Positions 1 through 5,350 of a DNA stretch of 8,232 bases are shown one piece after another. Under the pieces are notes generated by a model. It made no database searches and was not told the DNA's origin. It saw only the letters and a list, made by a program, of their open reading frames with translations. Numbering within the stretch: the first letter of the stretch is position 1; each line of letters starts with the position of its first letter. Made by a program: the position numbers and the translations under genes. Location: NCBI GenBank assembly GCA_017380975.1, contig JAFOCX010000144.1, positions 1 to 8,232 on the forward strand, written 5' to 3'. The stretch is from Lachnospiraceae bacterium (GTDB lineage Bacteria; Bacillota; Clostridia; Lachnospirales; Lachnospiraceae).

Positions 1-1049
1 CCCGTTGAGTTTCCGAGAATCTTCGGTCCCAAAATATTGCCGTCAAACTGCTGTAAGATCAAGATCAGGATCACGAAATACAGGCACTGCATCGGGCTGA
101 TCAAAAATACAAGGATCGCACTCGGGATCGCACCGATAAACGGACCGAAGAACGGTATCACATTTGTCACTCCGATGATCACGCTGATCAGCAGTTCAAA
201 CGGAAGTTTTAGCAGCACCATCGCCACATAACAAATAATGCCAATGATCAGAGAATCAATGATCTTTCCGATAATAAATCCGGAAAACACACGGTGAATA
301 TAACGGAATTCCTCTACCACTCCATTCGCTACCTTCAGCGGCAGAAACGCATAGAAGATCTTTTTACACTGTGCGGAAAGAGTATCTTTAATATTCAGCA
401 GATAGATCATTACAATGATGCCGATAAAGAGATTCTTTACCAGATTCACCACGCTCATCAGACTGCCGGATAAACCTCCGACGATCTTTCCTATGTTTTC
501 GAAATTATAACTTCCGAGATCCTCAAGATTCGGGATCAGGCTGGTGTTGGCCCAGCTTTGAAGTGATTCCACACTCTGCTGATATACATTCAGCACAGTT
601 GCTTCGATCGGTGGATTATTTTCAAAAATATTCTGAATCCAATTGCTGATATTCTGCACATAGTCAGACATATTGTTGACAATGCTCACAATGCTGGAAT
701 ACAGCTGCGGAATGATCAGATACAAAAAGCTCACGATCACAATGCAAAGAAAGATCACACTTACGACTGTACCATGCAGCCTGGCAAGACTTTTTGCCTT
801 TTCTTCTTTCTCAGGAGCGGTGGCAAGAAGATCAACCGTTTTCTTATAAAAGGAATTGTAAACCGGAGATACCAAAAATGCTAAGACTGCACCAATAATG
901 ATCGGAGATAAAATCTCCATGATCTTGTCGAAAAAGGAAGAAACTGCCTGTCTTTCCAAGAATAAAAAAACCAACAATATAGAAACCGCAATGACAGTTA
1001 CAGCTGTCACTCCGACAAACAAATACTTCGAGAATTTTCGATCTTTCAT
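1..1049 (-). CDS. AI-2E family transporter (YrrI/YtvI/PerM-like), 3' end cut by window edge
   Basis: Polytopic inner-membrane protein of the AI-2E/PerM family (formerly UPF0118/DUF20). Members are linked to export of small molecules or to ion antiport; the substrate here cannot be told. The gene begins at the ATG read from 1049 and stays open to the left edge, giving 349 codons; most relatives have roughly 350-450 residues, so only a short tail is missing. Translation shows hydrophobic segments near residues 9-27, 38-58 and 85-110, then a hydrophilic stretch of about 90 residues, then four or more further membrane segments. This arrangement is typical of the family. The conserved C-terminal signature DGNILGPKILGNSTG is at the window edge, preceded by GVTNVIPFFGPFIGAIP. 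A Shine-Dalgarno AAGGAG (1062-1067) lies 12 nt before the start, slightly far. No separate promoter is seen; the closest is the one that drives the upstream ncRNA, with a terminator in between. In other Firmicutes a relative sits beside alaS; that neighbour would be outside this window. Confidence 0.93.
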   Translation of the reverse strand, partial: MKDRKFSKYLFVGVTAVTVIAVSILLVFLFLERQAVSSFFDKIMEILSPIIIGAVLAFLVSPVYNSFYKKTVDLLATAPEKEEKAKSLARLHGTVVSVIFLCIVIVSFLYLIIPQLYSSIVSIVNNMSDYVQNISNWIQNIFENNPPIEATVLNVYQQSVESLQSWANTSLIPNLEDLGSYNFENIGKIVGGLSGSLMSVVNLVKNLFIGIIVMIYLLNIKDTLSAQCKKIFYAFLPLKVANGVVEEFRYIHRVFSGFIIGKIIDSLIIGIICYVAMVLLKLPFELLISVIIGVTNVIPFFGPFIGAIPSAILVFLISPMQCLYFVILILILQQFDGNILGPKILGNST

Positions 1050-1067
1050 GTTGTCCGTTTTCTCCTT

Positions 1068-1095
1068 AAAAGTAAAGCAGCGATCGCTCGCTGCT
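1068..1095 (-). terminator. Rho-independent terminator after the ncRNA, upstream of the transporter
   Basis: On the minus strand an 8-bp perfect stem AGCAGCGA/UCGCUGCU closes a GCGA (GNRA) tetraloop (1076-1095). It is followed by a U-rich tail, UUUACUUUU. The tail runs directly into the Shine-Dalgarno of the transporter (1062-1067). It should end the ncRNA; read-through, or an antitermination event, would be needed to express the transporter from the same promoter. Confidence 0.85.
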
Positions 1096-1304
1096 CTTTA
1101 TCTTTCGCAATCCCAAAATGCCGGTTCCTGCATAATTGACGCCTAGCCTTGCTAGGTGGGTAACCGCACTTGGACTTCTGCCTTCCACTCAAAAGGAGGC
1201 CTGACATCCACCCAAAAATATAGGAATCCCTTTAGTCATAATGTAGGTTCAAAATAAACAGGAGTGTCGAGCATTCCAGGAATTGCAACACATCGTTTTG
1301 TTAT
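1068..1304 (-). ncRNA. ssrS: Structured non-coding RNA, probable 6S RNA (ssrS)
   Basis: There is no credible reading frame here, but there is a strong promoter, an extensive rod-like fold and a terminator. Seen directly: a long closing helix pairs 1279-1287 with 1106-1114 (9 bp) and, after one bulged base, 1271-1277 with 1115-1121 (7 bp). An inner helix UCCUGU/GCAGGA pairs 1258-1263 with 1126-1131. A wide, mostly unpaired region follows, whose 3' strand carries a small hairpin (CCUAGC-AAG-GCUAGG, 1142-1156). A terminal arm GGGUGG/CCCACC pairs 1208-1213 with 1155-1160 and contains a further hairpin (GCCUCC/GGAAGGC). Closing stem, central bubble with a hairpin on the 3' strand, and apical arm make up the architecture of 6S RNA, which imitates an open promoter and sequesters sigma-A RNA polymerase in stationary phase. 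The body is about 200 nt before the terminator, which fits. The alternative is a leader RNA or riboswitch controlling the transporter downstream. The 6S call rests on shape, size and context, not on a covariance search. Confidence 0.68.
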
Positions 1305-1310
1305 GAGGTT

Positions 1311-1339
1311 ATTATAACTCAGAAACATGATTTTTTCAA
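1311..1339 (-). promoter_or_regulatory. SigA-type promoter of the ncRNA
   Basis: Reading the minus strand, -35 TTGAAA (1334-1339) and a perfect -10 TATAAT (1311-1316) are separated by exactly 17 bp. The predicted transcription start is an A near 1304, about 18 nt before the long closing helix of the ncRNA. The -35 box begins only 11 bp beyond the stop codon of the HAD gene, so the promoter fills the gap completely. Confidence 0.88.
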
Positions 1340-1350
1340 GTTCCATTTCC

Positions 1351-2001
1351 TTACAGTTTCATAAGAAGTTCACCTAGGCTCAAGGTTGTCTCTGTGATCC
1401 ACTCAGCATTCGCCTGCTCCATTTCTTCTCTGTCACCATATCCGTAAAGGATACCGACAGCTTCAAGACCTGCTTTGTGTGCGCCGACAATATCATGACT
1501 GCGGTCTCCGACCATAACGATCTCATCTGCATTCTTAAGTCCGCAGTTTTCCATCACATAGCGGATCACTTCGTCTTTTTTCGAACGAGTCTCATCGCTC
1601 TCAGCACCGCCGATAAATTCGAAATAGAAATCCAGACAAAAATATTCCAAAACCTTTTTTGCCATCCATTCCGGCTTCGATGTTGCTACATATAATTTCT
1701 TTCCGCCGGCGATCAGGTTCTGCAGAACAAACTCAATACCGTCATACGGAGCATTGTCACACCAGCCTTTTTCTGTATAGTACTCGCGGAATACTGTAAT
1801 TGCTTCCAGTGACTGTTCTTTGGTAAAACCATAATATTTCTGAAAGCTCTCCACAAGCGGCGGACCGACAAACGGTTTTAATTCATTGAGATCCTCTACT
1901 TCGATCCCATAATGCTTTAATGCATGCTGTACAGACTTTACAATACCCGGCATGGAGTCTGTCAATGTTCCATCCAGATCAAAAAAGATATAGTTTTTCA
2001 T
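1351..2001 (-). CDS. HAD-family hydrolase, phosphoglycolate-phosphatase-like
   Basis: A 216-residue cytoplasmic phosphatase of the haloacid dehalogenase superfamily, Gph/PpaX-like subgroup with an alpha-helical cap. All four HAD motifs are visible: motif I DLDGTLTDS with nucleophile Asp8 and acid Asp10; motif II VATSK around residues 105-109; the motif III lysine at about 141-142 (RSKKDEV); motif IV VGDRSHD with Mg-binding Asp166 and Asp170. The cap occupies roughly residues 16-85 and contains the PFVGPPL stretch common to this group. Family members hydrolyse small phosphate esters such as phosphoglycolate, pyrophosphate or nucleoside monophosphates; the sequence does not settle the substrate. 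The length is normal and no key residue is missing. The start has a GAGG-containing purine-rich region just upstream. The gene appears to be a single unit with its own promoter (2038-2066). No hairpin terminator follows the stop, so transcripts may run on into the ncRNA locus. Confidence 0.93.
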   Translation of the reverse strand: MKNYIFFDLDGTLTDSMPGIVKSVQHALKHYGIEVEDLNELKPFVGPPLVESFQKYYGFTKEQSLEAITVFREYYTEKGWCDNAPYDGIEFVLQNLIAGGKKLYVATSKPEWMAKKVLEYFCLDFYFEFIGGAESDETRSKKDEVIRYVMENCGLKNADEIVMVGDRSHDIVGAHKAGLEAVGILYGYGDREEMEQANAEWITETTLSLGELLMKL

Positions 2002-2037
2002 CTCTCATCCTCTTTCGTTATTCATTGTCCTGATAAA

Positions 2038-2066
2038 ATTATATATGCTGATATATCTGTTTTCAA
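2038..2066 (-). promoter_or_regulatory. SigA-type promoter of the HAD hydrolase gene
   Basis: On the minus strand, TTGAAA (2061-2066) and a perfect TATAAT (2038-2043) are separated by 17 bp. The predicted start is near 2031, giving a leader of about 30 nt to the ATG at 2001. The -35 box lies within a few bases of the U-tract of the preceding gene's terminator. Confidence 0.87.
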
Positions 2067-2068
2067 CA

Positions 2069-2101
2069 CAAAAATAAATCCCCGACAAATAAATATCGGG
2101 G
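2069..2101 (-). terminator. Rho-independent terminator of the SleB-like hydrolase gene
   Basis: On the minus strand CCCCGAUA pairs with UGUCGGGG (8 bp including one G-U) around a 6-nt loop at 2080-2101. It is followed by AUUUAUUUUUG. It lies 20 nt after the stop codon of the cell-wall hydrolase gene and insulates that gene from the HAD gene. Confidence 0.88.
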
Positions 2102-2121
2102 AAATGACTTATCATCTTATA

Positions 2122-2961
2122 TTATTTAAAAAATTCGTGCTCACCATGCTTAAATAAGAAGCTCAGTTTTGTATCAAACCATCGAACATTTTTCGGGGCA
2201 GATTTGCTTCTGTTCATAAAGTACAAAGCTCCCTCAGAAGGATCTTCGCCGTTCAGGGCACGATCAACAGCTTCCCTTGTCTCATCGGACACTTTGCATC
2301 GGTTGATAGAACCATCAATGACCGGAGAGAACTGAGATTTCTGGTAAACAACACCATGGATGCTGTCCGGAAATTCATTACTGTCCACACGGTTTAAAAT
2401 TACATTTGCAACCAGGATCTTTCCGGTAATGTCACATCCGCCGGACTCTGCCTGTACAATTCGAAGCAATGTATTGTAATCGCTTTCGGAAAGGACCATT
2501 GCTTCCTCTGCCTCTTCTGTTTCCACGACTGCCTCTGTCGCTTCCTCATATCCCGGAAGTTCCATCTTTTCTTCTTCCGGCATATCTGCAAATGTTGTTG
2601 TATGTGTTTTTGCTGCTGTCTCCTCTGCACCATTATCAGTAAGAGCAGCTGTTTCTGTCTTATCTTCGTTTTCTGTAAATTCGTTTTCTACGTTTTCCTT
2701 GTCAGTTGCCAATTCTGTTGAATCAGCTTCCTCCAGCTCAGTTTCCGCCTCAGTTCTATGTTCCTGAGTCTCGGCAAATGCCACCATTGCGTTATGTCCG
2801 CCTACATGTAAGTCACCTGCTGCAAATGTCAGCATTGTCACAACCGAAATTCCGGCAGTCATTAAAACTGCGTTGCGATGCATTGCCTTTGACAATCCTG
2901 CGTACAGATCACTCACAATCTGGATAACTGTCTGAAGAAATGAGTTCCATAAATCTTTCAT
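2122..2961 (-). CDS. Membrane-anchored SleB-like cell-wall hydrolase (Hydrolase_2 domain)
   Basis: A 279-residue protein whose C-terminal 120 residues (about 158-279) match the Hydrolase_2 / SleB-CwlJ domain. That domain covers peptidoglycan hydrolases (lytic transglycosylases in the SleB case) used in spore germination or wall remodelling. Visible motifs: the catalytic glutamate in VQAESGG (Glu172), ILNRVDSNEFP, SQFSPV, ALYFMN and KHGEHEFF at the very end. A single hydrophobic segment at about 31-49 should act as an uncleaved anchor or signal. A roughly 95-residue linker (about 63-157) very rich in Glu, Thr and Ala joins it to the catalytic domain and probably spans part of the wall. The frame is open upstream to an ATG at 3078, but that extension covers a promoter. 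The ATG at 2961 has AAGAGG (2968-2973) 6 nt before it and AGGAGA further up, so it is chosen. Whether it acts on spores or on vegetative wall is not shown; it could be SleB proper only if the organism sporulates. Confidence 0.88.
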   Translation of the reverse strand: MKDLWNSFLQTVIQIVSDLYAGLSKAMHRNAVLMTAGISVVTMLTFAAGDLHVGGHNAMVAFAETQEHRTEAETELEEADSTELATDKENVENEFTENEDKTETAALTDNGAEETAAKTHTTTFADMPEEEKMELPGYEEATEAVVETEEAEEAMVLSESDYNTLLRIVQAESGGCDITGKILVANVILNRVDSNEFPDSIHGVVYQKSQFSPVIDGSINRCKVSDETREAVDRALNGEDPSEGALYFMNRSKSAPKNVRWFDTKLSFLFKHGEHEFFK

Positions 2962-2984
2962 CGGATACCTCTTTTCTCCTCTGT

Positions 2985-3040
2985 TGTCATCACTTTGCCA
3001 GAATGATGACAGTCTCTGGTTTCCATCCCTGTTCGGGTGG
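2985..3040 (-). promoter_or_regulatory. Structured 5' leader of the SleB-like gene (two hairpins)
   Basis: Two hairpins fit in the 80-nt leader from P2. The first, CCACCC-GAACA-GGGAUGG (3023-3040, one bulged base), would sit at the extreme 5' end of the transcript. The second has an 8-bp perfect stem UGUCAUCA/UGAUGACA (2985-2992 with 3004-3011) and an 11-nt loop, and ends about 11 nt before the ribosome binding site. No known riboswitch core was recognised. The structures could protect the 5' end or tune translation; their function is inferred only. Confidence 0.4.
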
Positions 3041-3048
3041 TGATTGCG

Positions 3049-3078
3049 ATTATAGAAGACCTTCGGTGAAAATGTCAA
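3049..3078 (-). promoter_or_regulatory. Proximal promoter (P2) of the SleB-like gene
   Basis: On the minus strand a perfect TTGACA (3073-3078) and a perfect TATAAT (3049-3054) are separated by 18 bp. Transcription should begin near 3041-3044, giving an 80-nt leader. It lies inside the longer possible reading frame, which argues that the upstream extension of the coding region is not translated. Confidence 0.8.
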
Positions 3079-3101
3079 TAAGTCGGATGCAAGTTTGGCG
3101 T

Positions 3102-3130
3102 ATTATACAAGTACTTTTTAAACATTTGTA
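3102..3130 (-). promoter_or_regulatory. Possible distal promoter (P1) of the SleB-like gene
   Basis: A second perfect TATAAT on the minus strand (3102-3107) lies 53 bp upstream of the first. The only -35 candidate is a poor TTACAA at about 18 bp distance. It may be a weaker start or need an activator; an alternative sigma factor cannot be ruled out. Confidence 0.4.
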
Positions 3131-3288
3131 ATTCTTTTTTAACATTTTGCAATAAAAAAACTTCGACAGTTCCTTGTTTTTTGTACAGAGTGGCAGATAG
3201 CCAATTTTCAATTTGTTACGATTTTGTTAATTTTTAACCCCCACTTTTACCATGATTCAGATCATCATTTTTCTTATGTAAACCATTT
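3131..3288 (-). other. AT-rich intergenic stretch, little recognisable
   Basis: Together with the promoters and leader this completes a 327-bp gap without a gene. The only candidate element is a weak terminator for the upstream deacylase gene: on the minus strand a 4-bp AACU/AGUU stem (3159-3171) followed by a run of seven T, about 120 nt after the stop. Shorter imperfect repeats such as GTTAA-AAA-TTAAC near 3228-3240 are too weak to name. No small reading frame with a ribosome binding site was found. Confidence 0.3.
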
Positions 3289-3765
3289 TTACATCAAATC
3301 TGCAGCTTTTGCCCCCACCATGGCCATTAAATCGTTTGGAGAGAGGATTACCTGAGCCCCTCTCTGACCTGCACTGACGGTAATCGCTTCATACTGAAAT
3401 GCTGAGAAATCAAGATAAGTCGGAAAGCGCTTTTTCATACCGATCGGTGAACATCCGCCGCGAATATATCCTGTCACAGCCAGAAGATCTTTCATCGGAA
3501 GCATCTCCACTTTCTTGTCACCGGCCGCTTTCGCAGCCTTCTTTAAATCCACTTCTCCGTCCACCGGAATGCAGCAAACCAAATATCCTGTTTTGTCGCC
3601 TTTCAGCACCAGTGTTTTGAACATACTGCCATGATCCACTCCGAGAAGATCTGCTACATGACTGCCGGAGAGATCATTTTCATCTACCGGATATTCTTTC
3701 GCTTCATATGAAATCTTCGCTTTGTCCAGCAAGCGCATCACATTCGTTTTTACAGTTTTCGCCAT
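3289..3765 (-). CDS. ybaK: YbaK/EbsC-family aminoacyl-tRNA deacylase, Cys-tRNA(Pro) type
   Basis: A 158-residue cytoplasmic protein of the YbaK/EbsC family, free-standing relatives of the prolyl-tRNA synthetase INS editing domain. The best-studied members hydrolyse Cys-tRNA(Pro) made in error by ProRS. Visible features: MAKTVKTNVMRLLD at the N-terminus, the conserved lysine in MFKTLV (Lys50) that is essential in studied homologues, CCIPVDGEVDLKKAAKAAG in the middle, and GGCSPIGMKK (about 103-112), the family's GxxSPxG-type signature, followed by SAGQRGAQVILSPNDL near the end. Length is typical. An AAAGG element lies about 10 nt upstream of the ATG. It starts 30 nt after the stop of the Nudix gene with no terminator between, so the two are probably co-transcribed. 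Strict specificity for Cys-tRNA(Pro) is assumed from the family; related deacylases act on other mischarged tRNAs. Confidence 0.93.
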   Translation of the reverse strand: MAKTVKTNVMRLLDKAKISYEAKEYPVDENDLSGSHVADLLGVDHGSMFKTLVLKGDKTGYLVCCIPVDGEVDLKKAAKAAGDKKVEMLPMKDLLAVTGYIRGGCSPIGMKKRFPTYLDFSAFQYEAITVSAGQRGAQVILSPNDLMAMVGAKAADLM

Positions 3766-3795
3766 TTTTTGAACGCCTTTCTTCTATATATAGTG

Positions 3796-4821
3796 TTATG
3801 ATTCTATTCCGAGCACTTTGCCTAGTTTTCGGAACTCCTCTTCGTAAATGCAGTGTTTGATTGAATTCTCACAGATTGCCTGTAACGCTTCTCTGTAATC
3901 CATCCAGATCACAGACTCGATCTCTGACGCCTGAAGCCGAAGTGTATCGATATCCAAAGGTTCCTTGTAAAGATAAAGAATACTTCTCTGGTTATCGCGA
4001 AACGGCTTTCCGTAAAATTCTCCTTCATAGTTTTTGTACTGTACACCGAACTCTAACAATTCTTCCGGCTTTGCCATTATGCCGAGTTCTTCCTCCAGTT
4101 CACGAATGGCAGAATCTAACGGACCGTCTCCCGCTACGATATGTCCCGCAGAAGAAATATCATAACATCCCGGGTGGGAATCTTTGTCTAAGCTGCGTTT
4201 CTGCAGCAGTACATCATACCCACTCAGAGCATTAGGCCTTGCGATCCAGATATGAGAGGTTGCATGAAGTGCGCCTTCTCTGTGAACCACACCACGTTCC
4301 TTGATCAACCCGATCGATTTTCCTTCCTCATCGATCACATCAAACATCTCCATCGTTTTTCCATTCAGCGCTGCATATTCTAATTTTCCTTCTTTGCTGT
4401 AAACAAGTTTCAGTGAGAAGAATGGGACATTTTCATCCAGGAGACGGAAAAAGATCTTATCGCCTTCCCATAAATTTAATTTCCATACCTTTTCAATGTC
4501 CACCCATTCCAACACACCTTCATTGCAGGGGATTGGTTCTCCTTCGAACCCATCTGCAGTAAACAGCGACATATACTCCATCTCAATGTCTGCAAACACA
4601 AAGGTTACCAGACCACGGTACCGATAAGATGTCAAGGTATAGCCTGTCTCTTCTTTCACCTCTCGAAGGACACATTCCTCCGGACTTTCCCCTTCTTCAA
4701 AATGTCCGCCGACACCGATCCACTTGTCTTTATTGACATCATTTTTCTTAACCACGCGATGCAGCATCAGATACTGGTTATCTTTTTCTATATAACAAAG
4801 TGTACTAAGTCTTACTTTCAT
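3796..4821 (-). CDS. Tandem Nudix hydrolase (MutT-like domain fused to IDI/YfcD-like domain)
   Basis: A 341-residue cytoplasmic protein with two Nudix folds. The N-terminal domain (about 1-140) is MutT-like: it has KDKWIGVGGHFEEGE and a complete Nudix box GX5EX7REVKEETGY at about 39-61, including the metal-binding REVKEE core. The C-terminal domain (about 155-341) looks like the IPP-isomerase-type/YfcD subgroup: FDVIDEEGKSIGLIKERGVVHREGALHATSHIWI in pieces, QKRS..KD..PG.YD.S.AGH, and a second Nudix box at about 226-248 with intact RELEEELGI. Its first acidic position is Asp rather than the usual Glu. Such enzymes cleave nucleoside diphosphates linked to X; MutT-like ones often sanitise oxidised dNTPs, while the YfcD-like substrate is unknown. 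The in-frame ATG 30 nt upstream (4851) almost touches a -10 box and lacks a ribosome binding site. The ATG at 4821 has AGGAGAAG (4831-4838) 9 nt before it and is preferred. Confidence 0.9.
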   Translation of the reverse strand: MKVRLSTLCYIEKDNQYLMLHRVVKKNDVNKDKWIGVGGHFEEGESPEECVLREVKEETGYTLTSYRYRGLVTFVFADIEMEYMSLFTADGFEGEPIPCNEGVLEWVDIEKVWKLNLWEGDKIFFRLLDENVPFFSLKLVYSKEGKLEYAALNGKTMEMFDVIDEEGKSIGLIKERGVVHREGALHATSHIWIARPNALSGYDVLLQKRSLDKDSHPGCYDISSAGHIVAGDGPLDSAIRELEEELGIMAKPEELLEFGVQYKNYEGEFYGKPFRDNQRSILYLYKEPLDIDTLRLQASEIESVIWMDYREALQAICENSIKHCIYEEEFRKLGKVLGIES

Positions 4822-4853
4822 AAGTGAAACCTTCTCCTGTAATATTTTCATTG

Positions 4854-4862
4854 ATTATATCA
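4854..4862 (-). promoter_or_regulatory. Extended -10 promoter of the Nudix-ybaK operon
   Basis: On the minus strand TGATATAAT (4854-4862) is a perfect extended -10 (TGnTATAAT). No good -35 lies 16-18 bp upstream, where the bases belong to the terminator stem of the preceding operon; an extended -10 can compensate. Predicted start is near 4847, which would exclude the upstream ATG at 4851 from the message. Confidence 0.65.
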
Positions 4863-4865
4863 CAG

Positions 4866-4907
4866 TTAATACAAAATGGGATATCCCTTGTTCGGAATAT
4901 CCCATTT
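4866..4907 (-). terminator. Hairpin terminator after the yebC-DUF1893 operon
   Basis: An 11-bp perfect inverted repeat AAATGGGATAT / ATATCCCATTT (4874-4884 with 4897-4907), extended inward by two C-G pairs after one mismatch, lies 16 nt after the DUF1893 stop. On the minus strand it is followed by TTTTGTATT, a moderate U-tract. On the plus strand AATTTTG follows, so weak bidirectional action is possible, although no plus-strand gene here needs it. Confidence 0.75.
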
Positions 4908-4923
4908 AATTTTGTAACATAAA

Positions 4924-5349
4924 CTATTGAATTGTAATATTCATTTCCTGCATCTTGCGTAAGATCGCCTCGTATGCCGTCTCCGGATCAGTAATATCCA
5001 TAACTGCCATCTCAAACGGACAGATACCGTCTCCCTTGCGGTTAATAATGTTCGGTACCAACTGTCCGTATTCCGCATGAATACCGTTAGCCTCTAATAC
5101 TGCCAACGCCGGCTCACTGATTACCAAAGAATAAAGCTCCTTCACTTTGAGCAATACGTAAAGATACGCCGTTGCCTTGCCAACCACTTTGTCTGCAGCT
5201 GAAAGACCGGAAGGAATTGTACCATTTACAAGAAACTGTACCAGTGGTTTTACTCCGCGGAACATCGATGTATGAACGGCTGTTCCGTCTGTAAGGACAC
5301 AAGTATAACCGCCGGATTCCAATAATTCTTTCGCTTTCTTTAAAACCAT
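4924..5349 (-). CDS. DUF1893 domain protein, cytidine-deaminase-like fold
   Basis: A 141-residue protein covering essentially the whole DUF1893 family. A solved relative from Thermotoga has a cytidine-deaminase-like fold, but the biochemical role is not established. Visible conserved stretches: LTDGTAVHTS (19-28), RGVKPLVQFL, ADKVVGKATAYL (52-63), SEPALAVLEANGI (78-90), Y..LVP.IINRKGDGICPFE (94-113). The Cys110-Pro111 pair and the GKA segment sit where deaminases carry their zinc ligands, but no HAE or PCxxC motif is present, so metal-dependent deamination is not supported. The frame is open to 5400, but homologues begin near MVLKKAKELL. The ATG at 5349 starts 1 nt after the yebC stop (TAA-A-ATG), which suggests translational coupling; the local ribosome binding site is weak. 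No signal peptide or membrane segment is seen. Confidence 0.85.
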   Translation of the reverse strand: MVLKKAKELLESGGYTCVLTDGTAVHTSMFRGVKPLVQFLVNGTIPSGLSAADKVVGKATAYLYVLLKVKELYSLVISEPALAVLEANGIHAEYGQLVPNIINRKGDGICPFEMAVMDITDPETAYEAILRKMQEMNITIQ

Positions 5350-5350
5350 T

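Noticed and set aside
898..1146. Plus-strand frame of 82 codons over the transporter start and the ncRNA
   Set aside because: It crosses the transporter start, the terminator and the ncRNA closing stem, lacks a ribosome binding site and has no recognisable product.
2962..3078. N-terminal extension of the SleB-like protein from an ATG at 3078
   Set aside because: The extension spans a near-perfect promoter and the leader hairpins and has no ribosome binding site. The ATG at 2961 has AAGAGG at the right distance and leads into a plausible anchor segment.
2985..3110. c-di-AMP (ydaO-yuaA) riboswitch upstream of the cell-wall hydrolase
   Set aside because: The leader is too short and I could not find the conserved core elements; only simple hairpins are visible.
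3861..4235. Plus-strand open frame of 124 codons opposite the Nudix gene
   Set aside because: It has no ribosome binding site, composition typical of an antisense shadow, and the minus strand carries clear Nudix motifs over the same bases.
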